From Yoonia sp. SS1-5 (GTDB lineage: Bacteria; Pseudomonadota; Alphaproteobacteria; Rhodobacterales; Rhodobacteraceae), in the NCBI RefSeq assembly GCF_038443705.2, contig NZ_CP151767.2, forward strand, positions 558,001 through 622,000: a DNA stretch of 64,000 nt, in the 5' to 3' direction. The notes below the pieces were generated by a model, which was not told the origin of the DNA, searched no databases, and saw nothing but the letters and a program-made list of their open reading frames with translations. This document shows, in pieces, positions 19,195 to 27,944 of the stretch. The position numbers and the translations under genes are program-made. Within the stretch, counting starts at the first letter, position 1, and every line of letters starts with the position of its first letter.

Positions 19195-20310
19195 TCAAGA
19201 GAGCGCGCGCAACCGATCCCGATGATAGGCCAGCCAATAGAGCAGCATCTGTAGCGGGCCGGTCGCTACTTCCCCCGATGCCGCAAGCCCCATGGCATCC
19301 GCAAAGTCCAGCGGATGCAGGCGCAAATCCTCATGCTCGTCCGCCAGACCACCATGATAGCGTTTGTCATCCGGCAAATCACACAGGCCCACAAAGCAAT
19401 AGAAATAGCTGCTGGACTCACCGGGCGAGGCATAAAAGTCAGCCGCCGGTTCCAGCCTGCGGATATCCAGATTTGCCTCTTCCTTTGCCTCGCGCAAGGC
19501 CGCGTCCTGTGGTGTTTCCCGGGCGTCGATCATGCCGGCAACCGGTTCCAGCATCCAGGGGTTGGGATCATGGCGGGCCAGTGGCCCCATGCGGACCTGT
19601 TCGACCAGCAAAACACGGTCGCGCGCCGGATCATAAGGCAGCACAAGCGCGGCATCACAGCCCAGGAACGTCTCGCGCACCATGACATGCGACCGGGTGC
19701 CGTCAAACCGGCGATGGGTGACATCAACGCCCTGAAACCGAAAGAACGACCCTTGCGGCGGATGGGCCGCAACGATGCGCGCATCGCCCGGCTTGGGGTC
19801 GTGCCGGATCGTTGCGGGGGCAGCAACGGCGCGATGCTTGGACCAGGCGCGGGCTTCCATCATTGGCCACATGCGCCGTAGCGCGCCGGTTTCCGGCAAG
19901 GGCCTGTGCGAAAACAGCTCTGTCGCGGCCAACAGACCGGGTGACAGATGCGTGGCCTCCCAGGCATCAAGCGACCATTCACCCTGCCCTTCTTCGATCC
20001 CGTCGGGCGGCATGTAGCAACTGGCCTTGCGCGAGGCGCCATCGACAACAACGCTGACCTCTTCCAACCTATAGCCAAACTCGCCCTCGTAGAGGTCAAG
20101 ACGCGCGATTTGTGCCGGGCTCAGATCGCACCAAACGATCCCGTCTGCGGCCTGACCGGGTGCGGGGGCAATACAGGGAAAAACCTCGCCTGCGATCGGA
20201 CGCACACGATAATCGGGCAAGCTGGCGCGCAGCGGTGCGAACGCGCCCGGGCCCGCAACAGTCGCCATCAGGTCGTGCGACAACAACGTGCCGTAAACAA
20301 ACAGGTCCAT
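19195..20310 (-). CDS. trgB: TrgB-like protein: GGCT-like domain fused to NUDIX hydrolase
   Basis: 371 aa with two domains. Residues 1 to about 120 start FVYGTLL, with gamma-glutamylcyclotransferase/AIG2-like features (LDLYEGEFGYR). Residues about 195-360 form a NUDIX hydrolase of the ADP-ribose pyrophosphatase group, with the NUDIX box at 259-281 (GMIDARETPQDAALREAKEE). It lies 3 bp after trgA and before cysK, matching the R. sphaeroides trgAB-cysK order linked to tellurite resistance. The biochemical role in tellurite resistance is not established from sequence. Confidence 0.82.
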   Translation of the reverse strand: MDLFVYGTLLSHDLMATVAGPGAFAPLRASLPDYRVRPIAGEVFPCIAPAPGQAADGIVWCDLSPAQIARLDLYEGEFGYRLEEVSVVVDGASRKASCYMPPDGIEEGQGEWSLDAWEATHLSPGLLAATELFSHRPLPETGALRRMWPMMEARAWSKHRAVAAPATIRHDPKPGDARIVAAHPPQGSFFRFQGVDVTHRRFDGTRSHVMVRETFLGCDAALVLPYDPARDRVLLVEQVRMGPLARHDPNPWMLEPVAGMIDARETPQDAALREAKEEANLDIRRLEPAADFYASPGESSSYFYCFVGLCDLPDDKRYHGGLADEHEDLRLHPLDFADAMGLAASGEVATGPLQMLLYWLAYHRDRLRALS

Positions 20311-20313
20311 GAT

Positions 20314-20754
20314 TTATGGATACCGACGCGCGAAATACTCGCCGATACAGGCACATAACATCCCACCCAGGGTCACCGTCAGGATCAGGTTGATGTCAAA
20401 GAAATCACGCGCCGCCCGCATCATCAAATCAAACACATCCACAACCGCATCCATGGGGCCGTCATAGAGACGGCGCAGAGATTTTCGGATCATGTTGATG
20501 AACGAAATGATGAATATGGTCCAGAAACCATAGGCAAACGCGCCCGTCAGCCCATGCCCCAACGCGCCGAAATAACCATTGCCCAGCCGTCCGCCGACAA
20601 CCGTCCAGCCAACAAGGATGGCCAGACCAATCGACAACGGGATGACATAGTTTGGTGGATTGCCTTCAGGGAAGAACGGTCCGGCAATGATGCCGACATA
20701 CCAGCCATAGATGAAAAAGGTAAGAGCGGCGGCAAGGCGTCCGGCGGTAGGCAT
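20314..20754 (-). CDS. trgA: TrgA family membrane protein
   Basis: 146 aa from the ATG of MPTAGRL, with GAGG 9 bp upstream; an ATG three codons earlier sits directly on that GAGG. Four hydrophobic segments. The N-terminal MPTAGRL and the neighbours trgB and cysK identify it as the TrgA family of Rhodobacterales. Associated with high-level tellurite resistance in R. sphaeroides; mechanism unknown. Confidence 0.75.
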   Translation of the reverse strand: MPTAGRLAAALTFFIYGWYVGIIAGPFFPEGNPPNYVIPLSIGLAILVGWTVVGGRLGNGYFGALGHGLTGAFAYGFWTIFIISFINMIRKSLRRLYDGPMDAVVDVFDLMMRAARDFFDINLILTVTLGGMLCACIGEYFARRYP

Positions 20755-20787
20755 CAACTGCATCCTCTTTTCCGCGCGCGCCCTTCT

Positions 20788-21996
20788 TTATGTGGTGCGG
20801 GTCACGGTAATCTGCGTTACGTCGCAGTTTCCGCTATGGAAAGTTCCCGCGCAAGAGGTCAGATATAAGTTCCACATCCGCTTGAAACGTTCGTCAAAGC
20901 CCAGGGCGGCAACACTGTCCCATTTCGCGTTGAACGTCTCGTGCCAACGCCGCAATGTCTGGCTGTAACTTTCGCCGAACTCAATTGATCTGGCGACTTT
21001 TAATCCAGCCTTTTCAATCTCTTGGCGTAAAATCACCGGGCTGGGCAGCATGCCACCAGGAAAGATGTATTTCTGGATAAAGTCGACGCCGCGCTTGTAG
21101 ACATCCCAGCGCCGATGCTCGACGGTGATGATTTGAAGTGTTGCGTGTTTGCCCGGTTTCAGCCGCTCGCGCACGGTTTCGAAATAGGTCGGCCAGTATT
21201 TTTCGCCAACCGCCTCGAACATTTCGATGCTTGCGATACCGTCATATGTGCCGCTTTCGTCCCGGTAATCCTGCATCTTGATTGTCACCATGTCGGACAC
21301 GCCCGCCTTGGCCATGCGTTCGACCGCATAGTCATGCTGTTCCTGGCTGATCGTCAGGCCCGTGACCTTCAGGCCCCGTTCTTTTGCGGCATATTCTGCA
21401 AAACCACCCCAGCCGCACCCGATCTCAAGCACGTGGTCGCCGGCCTGAACACCCATCTGATCGACCATGCTTTTGTATTTTTCGATTTGGGCGGCTTCCA
21501 TGCTTTCTTGTCCGGTTTCGAACTTAGCCGACGAATAGGTCATCGTGTCGTCAAGCCAAAGCGCATAAAAGTCGTTGCCCAAGTCATAGTGATAGCTGAT
21601 ATTTTTCTTGGCTTGCCGTTTCGAGTTGCTTTGCATCCAAAACCGCATCTGCTCGTAAAAGCGGACAAGAAACTGGCCGGGAAACCCGTCATACATGTCT
21701 TCGGCATCGTCATGTACCAGATCCATGAACGCCATCAGATCAGGTGTCGACCACCAGCCATCCATGTACGCTTCACAAAAGCCAAGGTCGCCCTCGCGGA
21801 TGGTGCGCGCAAAAAGATCGGCATTATGCACCTCGATCTCAGCAACAAAGCCCGGGTCCGGCCCTTCGGCGCGAAAGTGGCGCCCGTCAGGCAGAACGAT
21901 ATCAATCCGGCCGCGTTTCATGTTGCCAATCTTGTCGAAAACGGCGGCAAAATACCGTGGCAAATTCGATTGCCCCTGTGTGGTCGTAAGGATCAT
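20788..21996 (-). CDS. Cyclopropane-fatty-acyl-phospholipid synthase family methyltransferase
   Basis: 402 aa from the ATG after GGGAAAGACA; an upstream 19-residue extension is not family-like. KKNISYHYDLGNDFYALWLD, LEIGCGWGGFAEYAA (SAM binding), LTISQEQHDYA and IEMFEAVGEKYW are CFA synthase motifs. These enzymes transfer a methylene or methyl from SAM to unsaturated acyl chains of membrane lipids; some roseobacter paralogues do related lipid methylations. Same strand as trgA, 33 bp upstream of it. Confidence 0.85.
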   Translation of the reverse strand: MILTTTQGQSNLPRYFAAVFDKIGNMKRGRIDIVLPDGRHFRAEGPDPGFVAEIEVHNADLFARTIREGDLGFCEAYMDGWWSTPDLMAFMDLVHDDAEDMYDGFPGQFLVRFYEQMRFWMQSNSKRQAKKNISYHYDLGNDFYALWLDDTMTYSSAKFETGQESMEAAQIEKYKSMVDQMGVQAGDHVLEIGCGWGGFAEYAAKERGLKVTGLTISQEQHDYAVERMAKAGVSDMVTIKMQDYRDESGTYDGIASIEMFEAVGEKYWPTYFETVRERLKPGKHATLQIITVEHRRWDVYKRGVDFIQKYIFPGGMLPSPVILRQEIEKAGLKVARSIEFGESYSQTLRRWHETFNAKWDSVAALGFDERFKRMWNLYLTSCAGTFHSGNCDVTQITVTRTT

Positions 21997-22120
21997 TGTC
22001 TTTCCCGTTTCTTTTTGTTGGCACCACATGTGCGCGCACCTGTAACAATGCACAAATTAACCTTTGCGACCCGGAAGTCACCGAAAACGATGCGAAAACT
22101 GCCAAGCTCGCACAAAATTG

Positions 22121-23539
22121 TTAAAATCCGCGCGCGGCGTAAGCGTCCAGCGCGCGTTTGCGCCCTTCATCGGCTGCCACCACAGGCGCGGGGTAATCCT
22201 GATCCGGTCTCATCTGCCAGCTTGCGGGGATCATATCAAAATAGGACGATGCGGTGTCAGATGGCTTTTTGTAAGGTTCCGCCAGCCATTTACGCGCATA
22301 GGCCCGGTCCTTGTCGAACTTGTCGAGTTGGGTCACAGGGTTGAACACCCGGAAATACGGTGTCGCATCAGGCCCGCTTCCCGCCGACCATTGCCAGCCC
22401 ATGGCGTTGCTGCACGGGTCCCAGTCGATCAGACAGTCGGCAAACCAGTCGAGGCCGATTTTCCAATGACATAACAGGTGTTTGGTCAGATAGGATGCCA
22501 CGATCATCCGGCCTCGGTTATGCATCACCCCGGTGACATACATCTCGCGCATGGCCGCATCGACAAACTGGATGCCGGTGCGCCCCTGTTTCCAGGCCTT
22601 GACCTCGGCCAGTCGTTCATCCGTGTTCCACGGGAAGGCGTCCCAGTCTTCCTTCCAGTTATCGCTGACGATGCGCGGGGTGTGATGCGCCAGATGATAG
22701 GCAAACTCGCGCCAGACCAGTTCCTTGAGGAAAACCTCTGCATCCGCCGCGCCCTCATGCAGCGCAGCCCAACCCGCCTGCCAACACTGACGGGGGCTGA
22801 CCTCGCCATAGGTGAGGTTCTCGGACAGGCCAGATGTTCCTTTGACCGCCGGGATGTCCCGGTTTTTTTGATAGTTCTGAACCCTGTCGGCAATGAAGCT
22901 GTTCAGACGATCCATCGCAGCCCCCTCGCCCACGGTGCAATAGCTGGCAAGCGTGGCACGCCCGCGCTGCATGGCGGCACCCATCTGCCAATCGTCAATA
23001 TCGTCAGATGATGGCCATTCCGACGGGGTTGGTATCGTTTTGGGCGTGGGCAGCGGGTTGGCCACATCGGTATTCCGGACGGATTTCCACATCGGCGTGA
23101 ACACCTTGTAAAAGCCGCCTGTTTTGGTCGCGACGGTCCATGGCTCGAACAGGACATGTCCGGCAAAGCTTTGGGCGTCGATACCATCGGCCTTCAGCGC
23201 CGATTTTATGTCGGTGTCCCGGGCCTTGCTGGCTGGGTCGTAAAGGCGCGACCAATAGACAGATGTCGCCCCGGTGTCAGCTATCAGTTTCCTGAGCACC
23301 TTCAGCGCGCTCCCGCGCCGCAGGATCAGCCTGCTGTCTTTCGCCTTCAAAGCCTTGGACAGATCGGCGACGGACAAACCAAGCCGGAATTTTGCCGCCG
23401 CCCCCAGCGTTTCTGTCACCTCATCAAGGATAAAGACCGGAATGACGGGGCGTCCGCTGTCGCATGCGGCCGCGAGTGCTGCGTGATCTGCCAGCCGCAA
23501 ATCGCGGCGGAACCACATCAGGATTGGGGGATTTTGCAT
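22121..23539 (-). CDS. phrB: Deoxyribodipyrimidine photolyase
   Basis: 472 aa from the ATG preceded by GGAGGCGCC. N-terminal photolyase alpha/beta domain (PPILMWFRRDLRLADH), a linker and the FAD-binding domain with TYGEVSPRQCW, VWREFAYHL, GRTGIQFVDAAMREM, MHNRGRM, DWFADCLIDWDPCSNAMGWQW and PYFRVFNPVTQ. Light-driven repair of cyclobutane pyrimidine dimers, consistent with a surface-water organism. Class I CPD photolyase is the best fit; a cryptochrome-like role is less likely. Confidence 0.92.
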   Translation of the reverse strand: MQNPPILMWFRRDLRLADHAALAAACDSGRPVIPVFILDEVTETLGAAAKFRLGLSVADLSKALKAKDSRLILRRGSALKVLRKLIADTGATSVYWSRLYDPASKARDTDIKSALKADGIDAQSFAGHVLFEPWTVATKTGGFYKVFTPMWKSVRNTDVANPLPTPKTIPTPSEWPSSDDIDDWQMGAAMQRGRATLASYCTVGEGAAMDRLNSFIADRVQNYQKNRDIPAVKGTSGLSENLTYGEVSPRQCWQAGWAALHEGAADAEVFLKELVWREFAYHLAHHTPRIVSDNWKEDWDAFPWNTDERLAEVKAWKQGRTGIQFVDAAMREMYVTGVMHNRGRMIVASYLTKHLLCHWKIGLDWFADCLIDWDPCSNAMGWQWSAGSGPDATPYFRVFNPVTQLDKFDKDRAYARKWLAEPYKKPSDTASSYFDMIPASWQMRPDQDYPAPVVAADEGRKRALDAYAARGF

Positions 23540-23573
23540 GGCGCCTCCGCACAGGCGCATTGCACGGCCTGTT

Positions 23574-24791
23574 TCACATGACCTGATCTAGCGCGGTGAT
23601 CAGCGCGTCAACCTCCGCCCCGGTTGTGTAATGCACAAAGCTGACCCGCAGAACCCCTTTCGCCAGATCGACGCCGCAGGCCTGCAAGGGGCGGCCTGCG
23701 TAAAAATCGCCACCTCCGGCCATGATCCCCAGCGGTGCCAGGGCGGCGGCGGCCTCTTCTGCGTTGCTTTCAAGCGCAAGTGCGACCGTGGGTGCGCGCT
23801 CCATGGCATCAGCCGGGCCAATCAGACGCACCGCGTTTTTGCCGCTGACATAGTCCAGCAATGGTTGCAGCAACGTGACCTCATGCGCCCGCATCAAATC
23901 ATGCGCCAGACGCGCGCCCTGCGCACCCGCGCTGCCGCCATGGTGCGCGGCCAACGCGTCAAAATAATCGGCCATCCCCGCACTGGCAGCCACCTGGGCA
24001 TGGTCCGGCCCTGCGGGTGTGAACCGTTTATACAAGGCATCAGCGTTGAAATGATGCCCCTGATTGGGCAGTTCCATCCCCCAATCCGCGCGGATCACCA
24101 TGATGCCCTGATGCGGGCCGTAGGTCTTGTAGGCGCTGAAAAGATAAACATCGCACCCCAGCACGCCCACATCCGGCAACCCATGGGGCGCATAGCTGAC
24201 CCCGTCCACGCAAACCCGGGCGCCTGCATCATGGGCCAGCCGGGTAATCGCGGCCACGTCATTGATCGCCCCCACCACATTCGAACAATGCGGAAAGACA
24301 ACCAGTGCAGTATCGGCATCCAGCATCTGGGCCAGCACAGCCGGATCAAGCGCGCCCGTCGCCGGGTCGATCTGCCACTCGCGGATCGCGATGCCATCTT
24401 CGGCCAGTCGCCGCCACGGGCCTGAATTGGCCTCGTGATCCTGATTGGTCACGATGATATGCTGATCGGGCTTGATCCAGCGGCGGACGGCTTGCGCAAG
24501 AACATAGGTGTTCTGGGTCGTCGATGGGCCAAATGACAGCTCTGCGGTTTTGACGCCCAGCATGGCCGCCAGACGTGTCCGGGCCTCGTCCATCTCGGCC
24601 CCGGCAAGCTGTGCGGCACCATAAGGGGCATAGGGCTGCACCTTGCGTTCAAGATAATACCGATGCAGCCGGTCAATGACCTGCCGGCAGGTATAGGACC
24701 CGCCAGCATTCTCGAAAAAGGCCTGACCCTGAAGGGTGGGTTGTTCAAACGCGGGAAACTGGGCGCGCACCCATGCAATATCCAAATCCAT
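23574..24791 (-). CDS. Class V aminotransferase, cysteine desulfurase-like
   Basis: 405 aa from the ATG of MDLDIAW; upstream frame of 33 residues runs through the terminator and is rejected. FENAGGSYTCRQVID at the N-terminus, STTQNTY, NQDHEANSGPW, DGVSYAPHGLPDV and LFSAYKTYGPHQGIM with the PLP-binding Lys. This matches the VC1184-type subgroup of aminotransferase class V proteins rather than IscS/SufS. The substrate is not known. It ends 34 bp upstream of the photolyase start. Confidence 0.8.
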   Translation of the reverse strand: MDLDIAWVRAQFPAFEQPTLQGQAFFENAGGSYTCRQVIDRLHRYYLERKVQPYAPYGAAQLAGAEMDEARTRLAAMLGVKTAELSFGPSTTQNTYVLAQAVRRWIKPDQHIIVTNQDHEANSGPWRRLAEDGIAIREWQIDPATGALDPAVLAQMLDADTALVVFPHCSNVVGAINDVAAITRLAHDAGARVCVDGVSYAPHGLPDVGVLGCDVYLFSAYKTYGPHQGIMVIRADWGMELPNQGHHFNADALYKRFTPAGPDHAQVAASAGMADYFDALAAHHGGSAGAQGARLAHDLMRAHEVTLLQPLLDYVSGKNAVRLIGPADAMERAPTVALALESNAEEAAAALAPLGIMAGGGDFYAGRPLQACGVDLAKGVLRVSFVHYTTGAEVDALITALDQVM

Positions 24792-24810
24792 GCTGGCAAT
24801 GGATACGAAA

Positions 24811-24840
24811 AAAGCCCCGATGCGCAAGCATCGGGGCTTT
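24811..24840 (-). terminator. Rho-independent terminator after BCCT gene
   Basis: Perfect 13-bp stem (AAAGCCCCGATGC and its complement) with a GCAA tetraloop, flanked on both sides by A/T runs, located 22 bp after the BCCT stop codon and before the class V aminotransferase start. Works for the minus-strand transcript; T-run on the other side would allow bidirectional action. Confidence 0.92.
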
Positions 24841-24861
24841 CGTTTTTTGTTGATCGCCGGG

Positions 24862-26739
24862 TTATTCCGCTGGCGTCGCCATCGGATCAACTGTGACAGC
24901 CGTCACACCTGCAGCTGCGCGCCGGCCATCATTCCAGATCGCCTTGATCAGCGCGATACACATCAGCGCCATCACGATCGAGAATGGCAGCGCACCGATC
25001 ACCATCGCAGTCTGGATCGCACCCGTCCCGCCGGACAGAAGCAGGCCACCAACCACAAGCGCCAGCGCACCGCCCCAGAAGACGATATGCGGACGTGCCT
25101 TTGGGCCCTCATCACCCGCGGCGTTGATCGTGTTCACAATCAGCACGGCAGAGTCAGCGGATGTCACAAGGAAGGTCATCAGCAAGACCACGATCATCAC
25201 GGCCATGCCCCATGACAGCCACGCGCTGATCGGTTCCAGCATGAACTGGGTCATGGCAAAGATCTTGTCGCCATTGCCAGCCCCCAGAATAACGCCATCA
25301 GCCCCACCATTAAGTTCCAGATCAATCGCAGTACCACCGGCCCATGCGAACCAGACAAAGCACATCAGCGACGGAACGATCATCGCACCCAGCACAAATT
25401 CGCGGATGCTGCGCCCGCGCGAGATACGCGCAAGGAACAGGCCCACAAATGGTGCGAAAGCGATCCACCAAGCCCAGTAGAAGACGGGCCACCAGCCTTG
25501 CCATGTGGTCAGTCGGTTCTCAAGCGTGGCGTTAAACGCCACTGTCAGATCCGCAGCTGGCACAGCGATTGACTGTTCAGCCAAGGATGCTGCCACACCG
25601 TCAACAGTTGCACCCGGGCTGGACAATGCGCCCAGCAATGCATCTGCCTGATCCGTTGTCAGCGCCTGAATGGATGCAGGCGCGCTGGCCAGAAATGCCT
25701 CGAGCGTTGATCCTGCATAGACCTGTACAGACAGACCCGGCAGCGCAAGCAGATAGTCCCAGATCCCGACAAAGAACGCCGATGCCCCAAACCAAGTTGC
25801 CCCGAAGATGATGAAAAAGCCCAGCAGGACAATCGACAGCACCATATTGATGTTGGACAGCCATTTGATGCCCTTGCCAACACCCGACAGCGCCGACAAT
25901 GTCGATGCCCCCATGATGAACAGCAAGGCAACCACAATGCCCATTGTGTTCACGGTGCCAGCAATGCTGTCACCAGCTGCGTTAACCGCCCCCTCTGCAT
26001 GGACCAGACCGCCAATGCCGATCCGGGTCAGCCCGGCCACAAACTGGTCGACCCCAAAGCCAAGCGTCTGCGCCACACCAAGGATGGTTGCCACAACCGC
26101 CACAATGTCGATCAGATGCCCCAACGGGCCAGACAGCGCCTTGCCGAATAGCGGCGTCAGTGACGACCGGATCGTCAGTGGCAGGCCACGACGATAGCTG
26201 AAGAATGCCAGTGACAGACCCGCAATCGCATAGCAGGCCCAGGCTCCCAGCCCCCAATGCAGGTAGGACCAGATATAGGCTGTGCGCACGTTATCGACCC
26301 CCAGCGAGGTCGTCTCGCCTGCAATCACCGACGGGTTGCTGCCGAAATGCGCAACCGGTTCTGCCACTGCCCAGGTCAACATGCCAACGCCGATCCCGGC
26401 CCCGAACATCATGGAAAACCACGAGAAATTCGAAAACTCCGGCGTTTCGCCATCGGCCCCCAAATTCAGTTTGCCGCCCGCTGGCCACAGCGCCAGCCCA
26501 AGGCAGACAATCACAAATGCGGCCACAACCCAGATATACCAGGCCGCAAATTGCGCCAGAATTGCCGAGTTCCAACTGCCCAGCACTTGTCCGGCCTGAA
26601 GCGGCCAGAAGATACACCAGACCACAAGCATACTGATGATGATCTTGCTGATCACCGTGACGTTCACGCTGAACCCGCGATAAAAACCGCTGTCAGCGGT
26701 CTTAATCGGAAGTTCCGATAGAGGTGGTTCAAGAGCCAT
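24862..26739 (-). CDS. BCCT family transporter, candidate DMSP/betaine importer
   Basis: 625 aa with about 12 membrane helices. The Trp-rich signature appears as WWPVFYWAWWIAFAPF followed by GLFLARISRGRSIREF, and an N-terminal GIGVGMLTWAVAEP segment is typical of BCCT carriers for betaine, carnitine, choline or DMSP. Longer than the approx. 500-550 aa of many members, due to a loop around residues 330-420. It lies on the same strand, 210 bp after acuI-dmdA, so DMSP or a related osmolyte is a plausible substrate. The substrate itself cannot be read. Confidence 0.85.
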   Translation of the reverse strand: MALEPPLSELPIKTADSGFYRGFSVNVTVISKIIISMLVVWCIFWPLQAGQVLGSWNSAILAQFAAWYIWVVAAFVIVCLGLALWPAGGKLNLGADGETPEFSNFSWFSMMFGAGIGVGMLTWAVAEPVAHFGSNPSVIAGETTSLGVDNVRTAYIWSYLHWGLGAWACYAIAGLSLAFFSYRRGLPLTIRSSLTPLFGKALSGPLGHLIDIVAVVATILGVAQTLGFGVDQFVAGLTRIGIGGLVHAEGAVNAAGDSIAGTVNTMGIVVALLFIMGASTLSALSGVGKGIKWLSNINMVLSIVLLGFFIIFGATWFGASAFFVGIWDYLLALPGLSVQVYAGSTLEAFLASAPASIQALTTDQADALLGALSSPGATVDGVAASLAEQSIAVPAADLTVAFNATLENRLTTWQGWWPVFYWAWWIAFAPFVGLFLARISRGRSIREFVLGAMIVPSLMCFVWFAWAGGTAIDLELNGGADGVILGAGNGDKIFAMTQFMLEPISAWLSWGMAVMIVVLLMTFLVTSADSAVLIVNTINAAGDEGPKARPHIVFWGGALALVVGGLLLSGGTGAIQTAMVIGALPFSIVMALMCIALIKAIWNDGRRAAAGVTAVTVDPMATPAE

Positions 26740-26949
26740 GATTGTTTCCCTGTTCGTTGTTATTGTTCAGGTACTATAGACAGAAAGCCCGGGAAAATAA
26801 CCCGCTTTTGCGCCAGCCCGCCCAACGCATGCGACGCTGCATGCGCAGCATTTATTGGTGTTTGAACAGGCCGAAGGGCGCGCCGCCCGGTGGCGGAAAC
26901 GCCTGGGATGCCGGGGCGCCGACATCCGCCTTGTCTTCCCGCGCCGGCG

Positions 26950-27933
26950 TCAGGCGTTCACGTCAACCACGACACGGCCTTTGACCTGCCCCTTGAGGAT
27001 ATCGCGCCCCAGGCCGGGCAAATCGGACAATGTTGCCGGTTGGATCATGGCCTCAAGCTTTTTCATCGGCAGATCGGTGGCCACCCTTTGCCAGGCGACA
27101 AGCCGGTTTTCGTAGGGCTGCATGACGCTATCAATTCCCAGAATATTCACCCCACGCAGCAGGAACGGAATGACAGTCGCAGGCAGGTTCGCCCCGCCCG
27201 CAAGGCCGACGGCAGCAACCGACGCGCCATATTGCATCTGCCCCAGCACGCGGGCCAGCATCGCGCCGCCGACAGCGTCCACGCATCCACCCCAGGTTTC
27301 GGCCTCCAGCGGGCGTTTGACGGTTTCATTCAGATCGGCGCGCGGAACAATCTGCGTGGCACCAAGATCGGTCAGGTAGTCCGCTGTTTCCGGCCGCCCG
27401 GTCACGGCTGCGACCTCATGGCCCAGATGCCCGAGGATCGCAGTGGCAACTGATCCGACGCCGCCCGCAGCCCCAGTCACCAGAACCGGGCCGTCCTTGA
27501 GGCCTGCATTCTGCAACGCCATGACAGCCAGCATTGCGGTCAAACCGGCTGTTCCCACAGCCATGGCCTGCCGTGTTGTCAGCCCATCAGGCAGCGGCAC
27601 CAGCCAATCTGCCTTGACCCGCGCCTTTTGGGCGTAACCGCCCCAATGCGCCTCGCCCACACGCCAACCGGTCAGCACAACCTTGTCGCCGGGTTTGTAG
27701 CGATCATCATCGGACGCCTCGACCGTCCCGGCAAAGTCGATGCCCGGTACATGGGGATAGTTCCGCACCAACCCGCCGCCCGGCCCGACGCATAGCCCAT
27801 CCTTGTAATTGACCGTCGAATATTCGACTGCCACCGTCACGTCACCATCCGGCAACGCGTCAAGCTCCAGTTCCTGTACGGCGGCACTTGTCTTGCCTTC
27901 TTCGTTCTTCTCGACGACCAATGCGTGAAACAT
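26950..27933 (-). CDS. acuI: Acryloyl-CoA reductase (AcuI/YhdH family)
   Basis: 327 aa from the ATG preceded by GGAG. Zinc-free medium-chain dehydrogenase/reductase: YSTVNYKDGL, PGIDFAGTV, GWRVGEAHWGGYAQKARV, and VTGAAGGVGSVA for NADPH binding. AcuI of Rhodobacter and Ruegeria reduces acryloyl-CoA to propionyl-CoA during DMSP breakdown and detoxifies acrylate. It lies 11 bp after dmdA, the order known from Ruegeria pomeroyi, where the two are co-transcribed. Confidence 0.9.
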   Translation of the reverse strand: MFHALVVEKNEEGKTSAAVQELELDALPDGDVTVAVEYSTVNYKDGLCVGPGGGLVRNYPHVPGIDFAGTVEASDDDRYKPGDKVVLTGWRVGEAHWGGYAQKARVKADWLVPLPDGLTTRQAMAVGTAGLTAMLAVMALQNAGLKDGPVLVTGAAGGVGSVATAILGHLGHEVAAVTGRPETADYLTDLGATQIVPRADLNETVKRPLEAETWGGCVDAVGGAMLARVLGQMQYGASVAAVGLAGGANLPATVIPFLLRGVNILGIDSVMQPYENRLVAWQRVATDLPMKKLEAMIQPATLSDLPGLGRDILKGQVKGRVVVDVNA

Positions 27934-27944
27934 CTTACGCTCCT

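Noticed and set aside
21115..22344. Plus-strand ORF of 409 aa opposite the CFA synthase gene
   Set aside because: The minus strand has SAM-binding and substrate motifs with a good ribosome-binding site; this is its shadow.
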